A stretch of 64,000 nucleotides of DNA from an uncultured Oscillospiraceae bacterium (GTDB taxonomy: Bacteria; Bacillota; Clostridia; Oscillospirales; Oscillospiraceae), in the NCBI GenBank assembly GCA_934622035.1, contig CAKTVG010000012.1:1-64000 (forward strand), written 5' to 3'. Position 1 is the stretch's first letter. Each line of letters opens with the position of its first letter. The notes under the pieces were generated by a model. It saw only the letters and a list, made by a program, of their open reading frames with translations. It ran no database searches and was not told the origin of the DNA. The position numbers and the translations under genes are program-made. Of the stretch, positions 43,843 through 52,974 are shown in pieces.

Positions 43843-44852
43843 GGCTGCCCCTCCGGCTTGAGGTAGAGCATGTCGTAGGCGACCGGCGTGCAGAACATGC
43901 GGCGAATTTCGCCCGCGTCCTGCGTCTGGCCGAGAATCCACATCAGCTTGGCCAGCGCGGCCTCCGTGGTCATGTCGTAGGCCTCCAGAAGATGCAGATC
44001 ATTTTTCAGGTGGAAGCCGACGTCGTAGACGGCCAGATTGCTGCCCTCATTCTGCACCTGCGTCGTCATGACGATGGTTTTGTTCCCGTCTGCGATGGCG
44101 CTGCGCAGGACGTCGAAGAAGCCGGAGCCCTGATAGGACGGCAGACCGCCGACGCCGTAGCTTTCGATGATAACGGCGTCGTTGTGGTCGATCAGATAGG
44201 ACAGCAGGCCGCAGTCCGTGCCTGGCGTCATTTTGAGCAGGCCGACGCGGGCATTCAGGCGGTCATAGAAGGTGGGCTGCGCCTGCGCAGCCGGGCGGAT
44301 ATACTCCATCAAAAAGCCGTTTTGCAGCACGGCGAGCACGGGATAATTGATGCTGGAAAAGGCCTGAAGGCTGGTCGTGCGCGTTTTTCTGGCGCGCGTG
44401 CCGAGAATCACGCGGCCGTTGAAGACGATCATCACGCCGCAAAGATCGGAGACGGCACAGCGGAAGGCGTCCACCAGGTTGGCCTTGGAGTCCGTGTTTT
44501 CAAAGAGAATGGGCTTCTGTGCGCCTGTGAGAATGATGGGCTTGGGTGAGCCCTGGATCAGGTAGGACAGCGCCGCGGCGGTGTAGGCCATGGTGTCCGT
44601 CCCGTGGGCGATGACGAAGCCGTCAAAGTCGTCGTAGCTTTCGCGGATGGCCGACGCGATGGTCAGCCAGTGCGCGGGGGTGATATTGGTCGAGTCGATC
44701 GAAAAAAGCTGACGGCAAGTGACATTGCACATCTGGGAAATTTCCGGCACGTTTTCCACAAGCTGCTGCGTGGAAAGCGCGGGCATCAGCCCACTTTGCG
44801 TCATTTCCGAGGCGATGGTGCCGCCGGTGCCGAGCATCAGTACGTTTTTCAT
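43839..44852 (-). CDS. L-asparaginase (type I-like)
   Basis: A 337-residue asparaginase hydrolysing asparagine to aspartate and ammonia. The first catalytic motif is LMLGTGGTIASE (Thr12). The second is DGFVIAHGTDTMAYTAAAL. It also has PIILTGAQKP and IIESYGVGGLP. No signal peptide, so it is cytoplasmic. ATG 44852 follows GGGAGG; in-frame sequence upstream is promoter DNA. The DUF2284 gene follows in the same transcript. Confidence 0.93.
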   Translation of the reverse strand: MKNVLMLGTGGTIASEMTQSGLMPALSTQQLVENVPEISQMCNVTCRQLFSIDSTNITPAHWLTIASAIRESYDDFDGFVIAHGTDTMAYTAAALSYLIQGSPKPIILTGAQKPILFENTDSKANLVDAFRCAVSDLCGVMIVFNGRVILGTRARKTRTTSLQAFSSINYPVLAVLQNGFLMEYIRPAAQAQPTFYDRLNARVGLLKMTPGTDCGLLSYLIDHNDAVIIESYGVGGLPSYQGSGFFDVLRSAIADGNKTIVMTTQVQNEGSNLAVYDVGFHLKNDLHLLEAYDMTTEAALAKLMWILGQTQDAGEIRRMFCTPVAYDMLYLKPEGQP

Positions 44853-44879
44853 GGGAGGCCTCCCTCTTGTGATATTTCC

Positions 44880-44908
44880 AGTATACCACGTTTTTGCCGC
44901 AACGGCAA
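44880..44908 (-). promoter_or_regulatory. Promoter of the asparaginase gene
   Basis: On the minus strand: TTGCCG (complement of 44903-44908), a 17-bp spacer and TATACT (complement of 44880-44885). It lies 10 bp from the start of the divergent promoter at 44918. Confidence 0.65.
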
Positions 44909-44917
44909 CGGAAACAG

Positions 44918-44946
44918 TTGACAAGCGCGAAAAATGGCAATAAGAT
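44918..44946 (+). promoter_or_regulatory. Promoter of the glycosyltransferase operon
   Basis: TTGACA (44918-44923), a 17-bp spacer and TAAGAT (44941-44946), only 22 bp before the start codon at 44969. The leader is therefore very short. Confidence 0.65.
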
Positions 44947-44968
44947 AAAGGTGAATGGAGATGATGCA

Positions 44969-45895
44969 ATGCTTTCCGTAGTAATTCCGGCATATAATGA
45001 ACAGGAGACGGTCGCTGCGGCGGCGCGGGAGATCGGCCGCGTCCTCACAGAGGCGCAGATTCCGTATGAGCTTGTTTTCGTGGACGACGGCTCGCGGGAT
45101 GAAACCTGGGCCTGTATCCGCGCGCTGGACGACCCCGCTGTGCGCGGTGTCCGCTTTTCCAGAAATTTCGGCAAGGAGGCCGCAATTTTTGCCGGGCTGG
45201 GCCAGGCGAAGGGCGACTGCGTCGCCGTGATGGACTGCGATTTGCAGCACCCGCCGGAAAAACTGGTGGAGATGTACCGCCTCTGGCAGGACGGCTTTGA
45301 GGTCATCGAGGGTGTGAAGACCGACCGCGGGGAGGAGAGCGCCCTGCACCGCGGCTGCGCAAAGCTGTTTTATAAAATCATCAGCCGCGCGACGAAAATC
45401 GATATGTCCCGCGCATCGGATTTCAAGCTGCTCGACCGCAAAGCGGTGGACGTGCTTTTGACCATGCGGGAAAAGCGGGCCTTTTTTCGGGCGCTGTCGT
45501 CCTGGGTCGGCTTCCGCACGGTGCAGGTGCCCTATGAGGTGCGCGAGCGTATTGCCGGGCAGTCCAAGTGGTCCACACGCGCGCTCATCCGTTACGCGCT
45601 GACGAATATCACGGCCTTTACGGCCTTCCCGCTGCATCTGGTCACGATTTTCGGTGTGATCACACTGCTGGTGTCCGTCGTGCTGGGCGTGATTGCGCTG
45701 GTGCAGAAGATCATGGGTGTCGCCCTTGGCGGTTTTACGACGGTGATTATCCTGCTGCTGTTCCTCGGCAGCCTGATTATGATCAGCCTCGGCATCATCG
45801 GCTACTATGTCGGCAATATTTATGAGGAAATCCAGGACAGGCCGCGCTATATCATTGCCGAACGCTGCAACGGAGGAAAATATGAAGGAAAATAA
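44969..45895 (+). CDS. Family 2 glycosyltransferase (polyprenyl-phosphate sugar transferase type)
   Basis: A 308-residue membrane glycosyltransferase of the DPM1/GtrB-like branch. The catalytic domain (about 1-225) shows SVVIPAYNEQETV, LVFVDDGSRDETW, RNFGKEAAIFAGL and the DxD-type site VMDCDLQHPPEKL. Two C-terminal membrane spans (about 228-250 and 262-285) anchor it. It likely loads a sugar on a lipid carrier for surface glycans. First gene of a four-gene operon; its last bases contain the ribosome site of the DUF1003 gene (GGAGG). Confidence 0.92.
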   Translation: MLSVVIPAYNEQETVAAAAREIGRVLTEAQIPYELVFVDDGSRDETWACIRALDDPAVRGVRFSRNFGKEAAIFAGLGQAKGDCVAVMDCDLQHPPEKLVEMYRLWQDGFEVIEGVKTDRGEESALHRGCAKLFYKIISRATKIDMSRASDFKLLDRKAVDVLLTMREKRAFFRALSSWVGFRTVQVPYEVRERIAGQSKWSTRALIRYALTNITAFTAFPLHLVTIFGVITLLVSVVLGVIALVQKIMGVALGGFTTVIILLLFLGSLIMISLGIIGYYVGNIYEEIQDRPRYIIAERCNGGKYEGK

Positions 45896-46385
45896 GAAGC
45901 TGATCGGACAGGTCGTAAAGGACATCCGGCGCGATATGTCGGACGAAGAAGTTTTGGAGCTGCTGGCCAGCAGTAAGGTGTCGGTCAATACGGAGACGGA
46001 ATCGCGGGATACCTACTCGCTTGGGCAGCGCGCTGCGGACAAAATTGCAAAATTTGCAGGCAGCTGGGCGTTTATCTTTTCGTTTACGGGTGTGCTGATC
46101 GCGTGGATGCTGGTCAATGGGCTGCTGGCCTCGAAAGCATTTGACCCCTATCCCTTTATTCTTCTGAATCTGGTGCTCTCCTGCGTCGCCGCAATTCAGG
46201 CGCCGCTGATTATGATGAGCCAAAACCGGCAGGAGGAAAAAGATCGCCGCCGTGCAGAAAACGATTATAAGGTGAATCTCAAAACAGAGATCATGATTGA
46301 GGACCTCTACGATAAAGTGAATCGCCTTCTGGCGCAGCAGGAAATTCTTCTCAAGCATATCCGCGAGGAGGAAGAGAAGAAATGA
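45882..46385 (+). CDS. DUF1003 membrane protein
   Basis: A 167-residue protein with two membrane spans (about 63-83 and 92-112). It has the DUF1003 pattern: AADKIAKFAGSWAFIFSFTG, PYPFILLNLVLSCVAAIQAP, then LIMMSQNRQEEKDRRRAENDY. A charged C-terminal helix with coiled-coil character follows. Function unknown. It overlaps the glycosyltransferase gene by 14 bp and the YbaK gene by 4 bp (ATGA), so the genes are translationally linked. Confidence 0.9.
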   Translation: MKENKKLIGQVVKDIRRDMSDEEVLELLASSKVSVNTETESRDTYSLGQRAADKIAKFAGSWAFIFSFTGVLIAWMLVNGLLASKAFDPYPFILLNLVLSCVAAIQAPLIMMSQNRQEEKDRRRAENDYKVNLKTEIMIEDLYDKVNRLLAQQEILLKHIREEEEKK

Positions 46386-46861
46386 AGAAAAAAGAAGAAA
46401 AGACCAACGCCGTCCGCCTCTTGGCGCAGAAGAAGCTGGATTTTACGACGCATGACTATACCGACTCCGGCGCGGTGAGTGGAATGGAGGTCGCGCAGGC
46501 GCTGGGGCAGGACCCACAGCGGATGTTTAAAACATTGGTGACGCAGGGACACTCCGGCGGGTACTATGTCTTCCTCGTTCCCGTCTGCGCGGAGCTGAAT
46601 CTGAAAAAGGCCGCTGCGGCGGTGGGTGAAAAGAGCATTGCCATGATAAAGTCCAAGGAGCTGCTGCCGCTGACGGGCTATATCCACGGCGGCTGTTCTC
46701 CGGTGGGCATGAAAAAGCTCTTCCCGACGGTGATCGACCGCAGTGCAGAGCAATTTGGCAGCATCCTGTTCAGCGGCGGGCGGATCGGCCTGCAAATCGA
46801 GACCGGCCTGCAAGAGCTTGCGCAGGTGGTTCCCTTCCGCCTGGAGGAGATCACGGAATGA
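46382..46861 (+). CDS. ybaK: YbaK/EbsC-type aminoacyl-tRNA deacylase
   Basis: A 159-residue editing enzyme that hydrolyses mischarged Cys-tRNA(Pro). Family blocks are LDFTTHDYTDSG, FKTLVTQGHSGGYYVFLVP, LNLKKAAAAVGEKSIAM and GYIHGGCSPVGMKKLFPTVID (substrate pocket GGCSPVG). Length is standard. It overlaps the following acetyltransferase gene by ATGA. Confidence 0.94.
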   Translation: MKKKEEKTNAVRLLAQKKLDFTTHDYTDSGAVSGMEVAQALGQDPQRMFKTLVTQGHSGGYYVFLVPVCAELNLKKAAAAVGEKSIAMIKSKELLPLTGYIHGGCSPVGMKKLFPTVIDRSAEQFGSILFSGGRIGLQIETGLQELAQVVPFRLEEITE

Positions 46862-47334
46862 AGCAGGTGAACATCAGGAGAGCGGAGCTGCGGGATATTC
46901 CTGCGCTTGACCGCCTCCTTTACGAGGTGCACCGGGTGCACAGCGATGTGCGGCCGGACCTTTTCAGGGCCGGAGCGAAGAAGTACACCGATGCGCAGCT
47001 GGCCGTCATTCTGCAAGACGAGAAAACGCCCGTTTTCGTGGCGGAAGCGGCCGGCACAGTCGTGGGCTATGCCTTCTGCATCCACAAACAGTTTGTCAAT
47101 GACAACAGCATGACCGACGTGAAAACGCTGTATATCGACGACCTTTGCGTGGACGAGGCTGCGCGTGGGCAGCATGTCGGCACGCAGCTTTATGACTATG
47201 TTCTCGCCTTTGCACGGCGGCATGGATATTACAATGTCACGCTCTATGTTTGGGCGGACAATGAAAATGCGGTAAAATTCTACGGAAAAATCGGACTGAA
47301 AATTCAAAAAATCGGAATGGAGAAAATCCTGTAG
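46858..47334 (+). CDS. GNAT-family N-acetyltransferase
   Basis: A 158-residue RimI-like acetyltransferase. The core is LYIDDLCVDEAARGQHVGTQ followed by LYVWADNENAVKFYGKIGLK. It is the last gene of the operon with glycosyltransferase, DUF1003 and YbaK; a strong terminator follows 11 bases after the stop. Substrate unknown. Confidence 0.9.
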   Translation: MKQVNIRRAELRDIPALDRLLYEVHRVHSDVRPDLFRAGAKKYTDAQLAVILQDEKTPVFVAEAAGTVVGYAFCIHKQFVNDNSMTDVKTLYIDDLCVDEAARGQHVGTQLYDYVLAFARRHGYYNVTLYVWADNENAVKFYGKIGLKIQKIGMEKIL

Positions 47335-47345
47335 CGCAAGCCGAA

Positions 47346-47387
47346 CGGCCCGCTGCCGGCAGTTGTGCCGGCGGCGGGCCGCTTTTT
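47346..47387 (+). terminator. Terminator of the glycosyltransferase-GNAT operon
   Basis: A GC-rich 16-bp stem (47346-47361 with 47366-47381, one T-G pair), 4-base loop, then CTTTTTG. Confidence 0.92.
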
Positions 47388-47391
47388 GCAG

Positions 47392-47431
47392 AAAAAACCC
47401 CGGCCTGCCGGAAACAGCGGACAGACCGGGG
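47392..47431 (-). terminator. Terminator of the leftward PTS operon
   Basis: On the minus strand CCCCGGTCTG (complement of 47422-47431) pairs with CAGGCCGGGG (complement of 47398-47407) and is followed by TTTTTT. It ends the transcript of the PRD regulator, alcohol dehydrogenase, ptsI, ptsH and the gene at 47470. Confidence 0.88.
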
Positions 47432-47469
47432 CGGCTGCCGGGAGGAGCAGCCAAGAGGAGATATGGAAC

Positions 47470-47721
47470 TTAGTCAATTGCCTGCTCGCAGTAAAGGCAT
47501 TCCTTCGGCCTTGCGGTGATGGGCAGGAACTTGCCGCAATGCGGGCAGCGGTGCCACTTGACGATCACGAAAACCGTGAAAAAGGCAAGCGCAATGGCAA
47601 GAACCGCAAGGCCGATGCGCAGAGCGGACGGCCACAGCGGGAAGAATTTCAGCCCTGCGCCGCAGAGAATGGTCGCCAGCGCCAGCGCGGCGGAGGTGAG
47701 GCGGGAGCGCTTCATGGTCAT
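47470..47721 (-). CDS. Small membrane protein with a zinc-ribbon-like tail
   Basis: An 83-residue protein with two hydrophobic stretches (about 9-27 and 32-54) and a C-terminal pair of cysteine knuckles, WHRCPHCGKFLP and PKECLYCEQ, that would bind zinc. AAGGAGG lies 9 bases before ATG 47721. It follows ptsH by 14 bp and is the last gene of that operon. Similar short zinc-ribbon membrane proteins are common in Clostridia; none has a known role. Confidence 0.72.
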   Translation of the reverse strand: MTMKRSRLTSAALALATILCGAGLKFFPLWPSALRIGLAVLAIALAFFTVFVIVKWHRCPHCGKFLPITARPKECLYCEQAID

Positions 47722-47735
47722 GCCGCAGCGCCTCC

Positions 47736-48011
47736 TTACAGTTCACCGAAGCCGGTGGCGATGAGCGCAGCCAGTGCGTCCACGGCCTGCTGCTCCTCCT
47801 CGCCCTCTGCGGTAAGCTCCGCCTGCGCGCCCTGCGCAAGCCCGAGGGAGAGAAGCATCACGATGGATTTGGCGTTCACGGCCGGTTCGCCGGAGTTCAG
47901 GTCGCGGATTTTGATCTTGCAGGGGAAGGTTTTTGCCAGCGCGACAAAGTCGGAGGCGGGACGGGCATGCAGCCCGGTGGGGTTGAGAACGGTTACTTGC
48001 TTTTGATACAT
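47736..48011 (-). CDS. ptsH: PTS phosphocarrier protein HPr
   Basis: A 91-residue HPr. The phosphorylated His15 lies in PTGLHARPASDFV. The regulatory serine is in VNAKSIVMLLSLGL, the target of HPr kinase in Gram-positive bacteria. HPr passes phosphate from Enzyme I to the EIIA proteins. It starts at ATG 48011 (AAAGGAG upstream) just inside the end of ptsI, overlapping slightly but still adjacent. It lies beside PTS genes for one substrate rather than at a general locus. Confidence 0.94.
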   Translation of the reverse strand: MYQKQVTVLNPTGLHARPASDFVALAKTFPCKIKIRDLNSGEPAVNAKSIVMLLSLGLAQGAQAELTAEGEEEQQAVDALAALIATGFGEL

Positions 48012-48025
48012 GGCGCAGGCTCCTT

Positions 48026-49723
48026 TCAAAGCGTTTCGTCCAAATAATTCTGAATTTCTTCTGCGGTTTGCAGCCGCAGCACGGTGGCGGCAATCGCTTG
48101 CAGCTCTGATATGGTTTTCCCGGCAAGGGCGCGTTTGACCGCCGCGATGCGTGAGGCGCTCATGCTGAGCTTGCGCAGGCCCAGACCTGCCAGCACGGGG
48201 GCAAGCCGCGGGTCGCCGCCCATTTCGCCGCAGACGCTCAGCGGTTTTCCGGCAAAGGCCTTTGCAATGCCGGAGATCATGCGCAGTGCGGCGGGCAGCG
48301 CCTCCTGATAGTACGGCTCGACCTCAGGATTTTGCCGGTCGGCGGCGGAGAGATATTGGCATAGATCGTTTGTGCCGATGCTGGCGAAGTCCACCAGCGC
48401 GGCGGCCTCCCCGGCCATCAGTGCGATGGCGGGGATTTCGATCATAATACCGGTTTTGCATTGCCCATAGGGCAGGCCGTCGCGCTCCAGAGAGGCTTTG
48501 GCCTCGTCCAGCGCGTCCAGCGCCCGGCGGATATCCGCAATACTGCCGACCATGGGGAACATCAGCCAGAGCTCGCCATAGGCCGCCGCGCGCAGCGCCG
48601 CGCGCAGCTGCGTCAGAAACAGCTCCCGGTGCGTGAGGCACAGGCGCAGCGCCCGGTTGCCGAGAAAGGGATTCTCCTCCTGCGGCAGAGGGAAGTAGGG
48701 CAGCGTCTTGTCGCCGCCGATGTCCAGCGTGCGCAGCGTGACGGGCTTCCCGCAAAAGGCTTCCAGCGTGGCGCGGTAAGCGCGGAACTGCTCCTCCTCC
48801 GTGGGAAGATACGCCGCGTCCATGTAAAGAAACTCCGTTCGAAACAGACCGGCGAAGTCGCAGCAGGAGATGCAGGCGCGTTCGGCGTCGTTAAGCGCGC
48901 CGACGTTCATGCCAATGTCGATGTGCACGCCGTCGGCCGTGGCGCAGGGGCGGGAGAGATAGACGGCGTCTGCGTCGCGTGCGCGGAGGAAGGCCTCCTG
49001 CGCCGCCCGGAAGGCTGCCGCCTCCTCCTCGGTGGGAGCGGTACGCACCGTGCCGCTCACGGCGTCGGCAAGGACGGCCTCGCCGTCCGGCAGAGCGGTG
49101 ATTCCCGGAATGCCCAGGATGGCGGGAATGCCATAGCTGCGGGCGATGATCGCGGAATGCGAGGTCGGGCCACCGGTTTCGGTCAGAATTGCAAGCACAT
49201 TATTTCGGTCAATGGTCGCCGTGTCGGAGGGCAGAAGGTCGTGTGCCGCGACGACGACCGGGCCGGGCAGACGCGAGAGATTGCGCTCCGGCACGCCTGC
49301 GCTCAGCCGAAGCAGGCGCAGCTTCACATCCTCCAGATCGGCCGTGCGCTCCCGGATCAGCGGGTCGGCGGTTTTGGAAAGCAGACGGATGAAGCGGTCG
49401 AAGACGGAGGCGATTGCCCAATCGAGCGCGGCGTTTTCGTCGGTGACTGCCAGCTCGATTTCCTCGGCAAGCGCCTCGTCCTCCAGAATTTCCAGATGTG
49501 CCCGGAAAACGCGGGCCTTTTCCTCGTCGTGCGCCGACATGCGGCGGTAGATTTCCTCCAGCTCGGCCGCGGCGGCGTTGTGCAGCTGCTTCAGCCGCGC
49601 CAGCGCGGCGGGAATTTCCTCCTCGGAGATGGTTTCCTCCTGCACGTCGCAGGAAAAGGGACGGTACTGATAAACAGGACCGGCGGCGTAGCCCGCACAG
49701 ACGGGATTTCCCTTGTAAAGCAT
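48026..49723 (-). CDS. ptsI: PTS Enzyme I (phosphoenolpyruvate-protein phosphotransferase)
   Basis: A 565-residue Enzyme I that takes phosphate from phosphoenolpyruvate. The HPr-binding N-terminal domain (about 30-145) is followed by the active-site His189 in TETGGPTSHSAIIARSYGIP. The PEP-binding barrel shows LFRTEFLYMD, TLDIGGDKTLPYF and NPFLGNRALRLCL. It also has IMIEIPAIALMA, FASIGTNDLCQY and the catalytic Cys in LSVCGEMGGDP. It stands 15 bp after the alcohol dehydrogenase gene in the leftward operon. Confidence 0.96.
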   Translation of the reverse strand: MLYKGNPVCAGYAAGPVYQYRPFSCDVQEETISEEEIPAALARLKQLHNAAAAELEEIYRRMSAHDEEKARVFRAHLEILEDEALAEEIELAVTDENAALDWAIASVFDRFIRLLSKTADPLIRERTADLEDVKLRLLRLSAGVPERNLSRLPGPVVVAAHDLLPSDTATIDRNNVLAILTETGGPTSHSAIIARSYGIPAILGIPGITALPDGEAVLADAVSGTVRTAPTEEEAAAFRAAQEAFLRARDADAVYLSRPCATADGVHIDIGMNVGALNDAERACISCCDFAGLFRTEFLYMDAAYLPTEEEQFRAYRATLEAFCGKPVTLRTLDIGGDKTLPYFPLPQEENPFLGNRALRLCLTHRELFLTQLRAALRAAAYGELWLMFPMVGSIADIRRALDALDEAKASLERDGLPYGQCKTGIMIEIPAIALMAGEAAALVDFASIGTNDLCQYLSAADRQNPEVEPYYQEALPAALRMISGIAKAFAGKPLSVCGEMGGDPRLAPVLAGLGLRKLSMSASRIAAVKRALAGKTISELQAIAATVLRLQTAEEIQNYLDETL

Positions 49724-49738
49724 GGATGCGCTCCTTCC

Positions 49739-50893
49739 TTAATAGGCGGCTTCCAGAATTTCGATGATCTCCTCCGGCGTAGCGGCAACCGGATTGGTGC
49801 CGGAGCAGGAGTCCAGCAGGGCCTTGTGCGCCAGCAGGGCAAAGTCCTCGCGGCGTACGCCCAGCTCACGCAGAGGCTTGGCCGTGCCGATGCGTTCGGA
49901 CAGGGCGAGGATGCGGCCGGCCAGCTCGTCTGCGGCGGCGGCGCCGGTCAGCTGGGTCTGCGGGTCGATGACGGCAAGCACATCGCGGTAGCGATCGGCA
50001 CAGGCGCGCTTGTTGAAGCGGATGACATAGGGCAGCAGGATTGCATTGCACAGACCATGCGGCAGGTTGTATACGCCGCCGAGCTGGTGAGCGATGGCGT
50101 GAACCAACCCGACGCCGCCGCTGCCGAAGGCCATTCCGGCGAGGTATTCACCATAGGTCATGTTTTCCCGCGCTTCCAGATTCTGCGGCTGCTCGACCGC
50201 GATGGGAAGGTTTTCAAAGATATAACGGACGGCCAGCAGGGCCAGATCGTTCGTCAGCTTGAAGGAGAAGGTGGACACATAGCACTCCACCGCGTGCGTC
50301 AGCGCGTCCATGCCGGTCGCAGCGGTCAACCCCTTCGGCAGGGTGAGCATCAGCTCCGGGTCGTTGACGGCGACGTCCGTCAGGGCGTTTGCGCCTTCGA
50401 AGATCAGCTTGGTGTTGGTCTGCGTGTCCGTGATGATGAAGCAGTTGGTGATCTCGCTGGCGGTGCCGGCGGTCGTGTTCACGGCGATCATGGGTGCGCT
50501 GCGGTGGCGGAAGAGATCCACGCCGACATACTGCTCCAGCGGCGCGGGATTCGCGGCGAGGATGCAGACGGCCTTGCCGCAGTCGTGGCTGGAGCCGCCG
50601 CCGAGGCTGATCACGCCGTCACAGCCCGCTTTTTGATAAAGCTCGTAGGCGGCATAGACGCTTTGCAGCGTGGGGTTCGGTTCCACGCCGTCATAGAGCT
50701 CCAGCGCGACGTCCTGCGCCTGCAAATACTGGCGGATGCGGGCGGCGGCGTCCGTCCCGGCGAGAAAGCGGTCCGTGACGAGCAGGAGCCTTTTCACGCC
50801 CAGCCGGACGGCCTGCGTTCCGATCTCGCTCAGACAGCCTGCGCCGAAAAGGGAAACATTCGGAAGAAAAAAATAGGCGGGATTTGACATCAT
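49739..50893 (-). CDS. Iron-containing alcohol dehydrogenase (FucO-like)
   Basis: A 384-residue group III alcohol dehydrogenase. The NAD-binding segment is GVISLGGGSSHDCGKAV. Metal ligands are in GMDALTHAVECY, VHAIAHQLGG and YNLPHGLCNA (an Asp and three His, as in the family). Such enzymes reduce lactaldehyde or glycolaldehyde to diols, or oxidise alcohols. Beside a class II aldolase that would release such an aldehyde, an aldehyde-reductase role is the best inference. Its ATG overlaps the stop of the regulator by one base. Confidence 0.92.
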   Translation of the reverse strand: MMSNPAYFFLPNVSLFGAGCLSEIGTQAVRLGVKRLLLVTDRFLAGTDAAARIRQYLQAQDVALELYDGVEPNPTLQSVYAAYELYQKAGCDGVISLGGGSSHDCGKAVCILAANPAPLEQYVGVDLFRHRSAPMIAVNTTAGTASEITNCFIITDTQTNTKLIFEGANALTDVAVNDPELMLTLPKGLTAATGMDALTHAVECYVSTFSFKLTNDLALLAVRYIFENLPIAVEQPQNLEARENMTYGEYLAGMAFGSGGVGLVHAIAHQLGGVYNLPHGLCNAILLPYVIRFNKRACADRYRDVLAVIDPQTQLTGAAAADELAGRILALSERIGTAKPLRELGVRREDFALLAHKALLDSCSGTNPVAATPEEIIEILEAAY

Positions 50894-52872
50894 CAGTCCT
50901 CCTTTGAAATATTGCCGTTGAAAATGTCGGCGATTTCATTCGCGTCCTGCGCCGCCAGCAGGCGGGCAAGCATGGCGTTGTTTGCAAGAAGATTCATCAG
51001 CGCCGAGATTCTGCCGATCTGCGCCTTGACATCCGTAATGCCGACCAGGACGATCAGTTCCACCGGATCATTGGAGGGATGGTGAAAGGCGACCGGCTTT
51101 TCCGGACGGTAGATGCCGCAGCAGAAGCGATCGACGCCGTCCGTGGGCGCGGCGTGCGCCAGCGCGACATGGGGCGTGAAGACGAAGTAAGGCCCGTTGC
51201 TCTCTACGGAGCGGATGACGGCCTCAATGTACTCCGGCCGGATGGCGCCCTCCGCCAGCAGCGGCGCGCCGCAGATGCGCAGAGCGTCGCGCCAGTCGGT
51301 GCAGGGAACGTTGGCAACGATGTGCTCCGGCGGGATGGTGCCGGTGAAACGCGGCGCCGATCGTGCCTGCGGCCTGCGCTGCGCGCGCAGTGTCCGTCGA
51401 GCCTGCGCCAGAGCCGCCTGCACGGCGAGAATATCGGGATCGGCCAGATTCGGCGAGATGCGCACGCAGGGATAACCCTCCGCCTTGAGCGGCACCGTGC
51501 TGATCAGAAGATCAAAGCTGTTTTCTTTCAGTGCCGTTTGCAGATTGTGGATGGAGGTGACGCCCGCAATTTCCAGATTAAAGGTATCCTTCAGCCGTTC
51601 GGCCAGAAAATGCGCCGTGCCGATGCCGATGTGGCAGACCACGCACACGCGGGGCCGGACGTGCAGGCGGCTCTGCCGCTCCAGGGCCGAAATGATGTGC
51701 AGCAGAATGGAGCAGACCTCGCTGTCGCTGCACCTGTGACCGAGGAAGGCCTCAATTCTTCCGATGTGCCGCATGACTGCATCATAATAGGGACGGTATT
51801 CGGCAATCAGCGAGGCCTCGAATTCCTGAAGCCCTGCGGCTGCGGGATAACGGTTCTGGATGCCTTGGATGTGGCGGGTCAGCATGATGAGCAGCTGCTG
51901 ATCCTCCGTCAGGCTGCATTGCAGGTCCTTTTCGACGTCTGAAAGAAAACGATGAATCTCAAGATAGAGATGGATATCGATGGAATGCTCAAAGTTTTGC
52001 AGCTGGTCAAAGCGGCAGGCGTACAGGCGCTGCGCCAGATAGGCCGCTTCCGCCTCGTCTTGCGGAAGCGCAAGGGCTTGCAGCACGCTGCGGGCAATGC
52101 GCTGCACCGAGGCGTTTTCCGCGATGGCATTGTCCGGCGCATAGTGGGAGAGCGCATGCCCGTCGAGCCTGCGGCGCAGCACCAGCGAACAGGTGAGCAC
52201 GGCCTGCTTAAACTCGGCGTCGTTAACGGTGATGCCGTACTGCTTTTCCGTGTCCTGTAGGACAGAAACCACCCGGCCGAGCAGCTCGTTGAGGCGGAAG
52301 GACGCTTCAAGAAGACTGCCGACAATGCCGGAACCGCCGCCGAGCGTGTCCCAACCGTCCAGATACGGGAAAACGGCGGCAAGCGTGACGCTGCGGCGCG
52401 CCGCTTCGTCCAGACTCAAACGGTAGCCGCGGACGCTCTGAATCTGCACGCCAAAGCCGTGGAAGAATTCGCGCGTGCGCTCCATATCGTTCAGAACCGT
52501 CGCCCGGCTGACATAGAGCCGGTCGCAGATCTGCGTGACGGTGACGGATTGCTGCGCCGAAAGCAGCATCAGCGCGATTGCAAGAATGCGCTCCTCCTGT
52601 GACAGCCGGTAGGCATAAAAGCCGCTGCCGCGGATGCGCGACTGGATGCACAGCACCTGCTCACGCGTGCCGCAGAAGACCAGACCGGAGGGCTGAAGAT
52701 TCAATACGGTTCCGGCGCCGGATTCCGCGGCAAAGTCGGCCAGAACGGCGCAGTAGTTGCGGATGGAGCGCGTGCTCACGCTCAAAAGCGCGGCCAGCTC
52801 CTCATAGCTGCGGTAGCTGCCGGGACGACGGCAGACCTCCTCGAAAAAATCGCACTGTTTTTTATTGAGCAT
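50893..52872 (-). CDS. PRD-containing PTS regulator with EIIB- and EIIA-like domains
   Basis: A 659-residue activator of the MtlR/LicR type. It has two N-terminal helix-turn-helix regions (SYEELAALLSVSTRSIRNY at about 20-38, and VTVTQICDRLYVSRATVLND). Two PRD domains (about 175-390) are phosphorylation targets, e.g. FEHSIDIHLYLEIHRFL and LTRHIQGIQNRY. An EIIB-like domain (about 405-490, VCVVCHIGIGTAHFLAERL) and a C-terminal EIIA-like domain (about 510-655, FVFTPHVALAHAAP with a histidine site) follow. HPr- and EII-dependent phosphorylation should tune it to its substrate. It is divergent from the EIIA gene at 53093 and probably activates that operon. Confidence 0.94.
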   Translation of the reverse strand: MLNKKQCDFFEEVCRRPGSYRSYEELAALLSVSTRSIRNYCAVLADFAAESGAGTVLNLQPSGLVFCGTREQVLCIQSRIRGSGFYAYRLSQEERILAIALMLLSAQQSVTVTQICDRLYVSRATVLNDMERTREFFHGFGVQIQSVRGYRLSLDEAARRSVTLAAVFPYLDGWDTLGGGSGIVGSLLEASFRLNELLGRVVSVLQDTEKQYGITVNDAEFKQAVLTCSLVLRRRLDGHALSHYAPDNAIAENASVQRIARSVLQALALPQDEAEAAYLAQRLYACRFDQLQNFEHSIDIHLYLEIHRFLSDVEKDLQCSLTEDQQLLIMLTRHIQGIQNRYPAAAGLQEFEASLIAEYRPYYDAVMRHIGRIEAFLGHRCSDSEVCSILLHIISALERQSRLHVRPRVCVVCHIGIGTAHFLAERLKDTFNLEIAGVTSIHNLQTALKENSFDLLISTVPLKAEGYPCVRISPNLADPDILAVQAALAQARRTLRAQRRPQARSAPRFTGTIPPEHIVANVPCTDWRDALRICGAPLLAEGAIRPEYIEAVIRSVESNGPYFVFTPHVALAHAAPTDGVDRFCCGIYRPEKPVAFHHPSNDPVELIVLVGITDVKAQIGRISALMNLLANNAMLARLLAAQDANEIADIFNGNISKED

Positions 52873-52974
52873 ATTGAAGGCCGCCTCCCTTTCTGCATTC
52901 TGTGCATATCATACACCCTTTTGCCGCTCCCGTGAAGACTAATTTGCTTCCGGAAAAATGAACAAAGCTGGACG

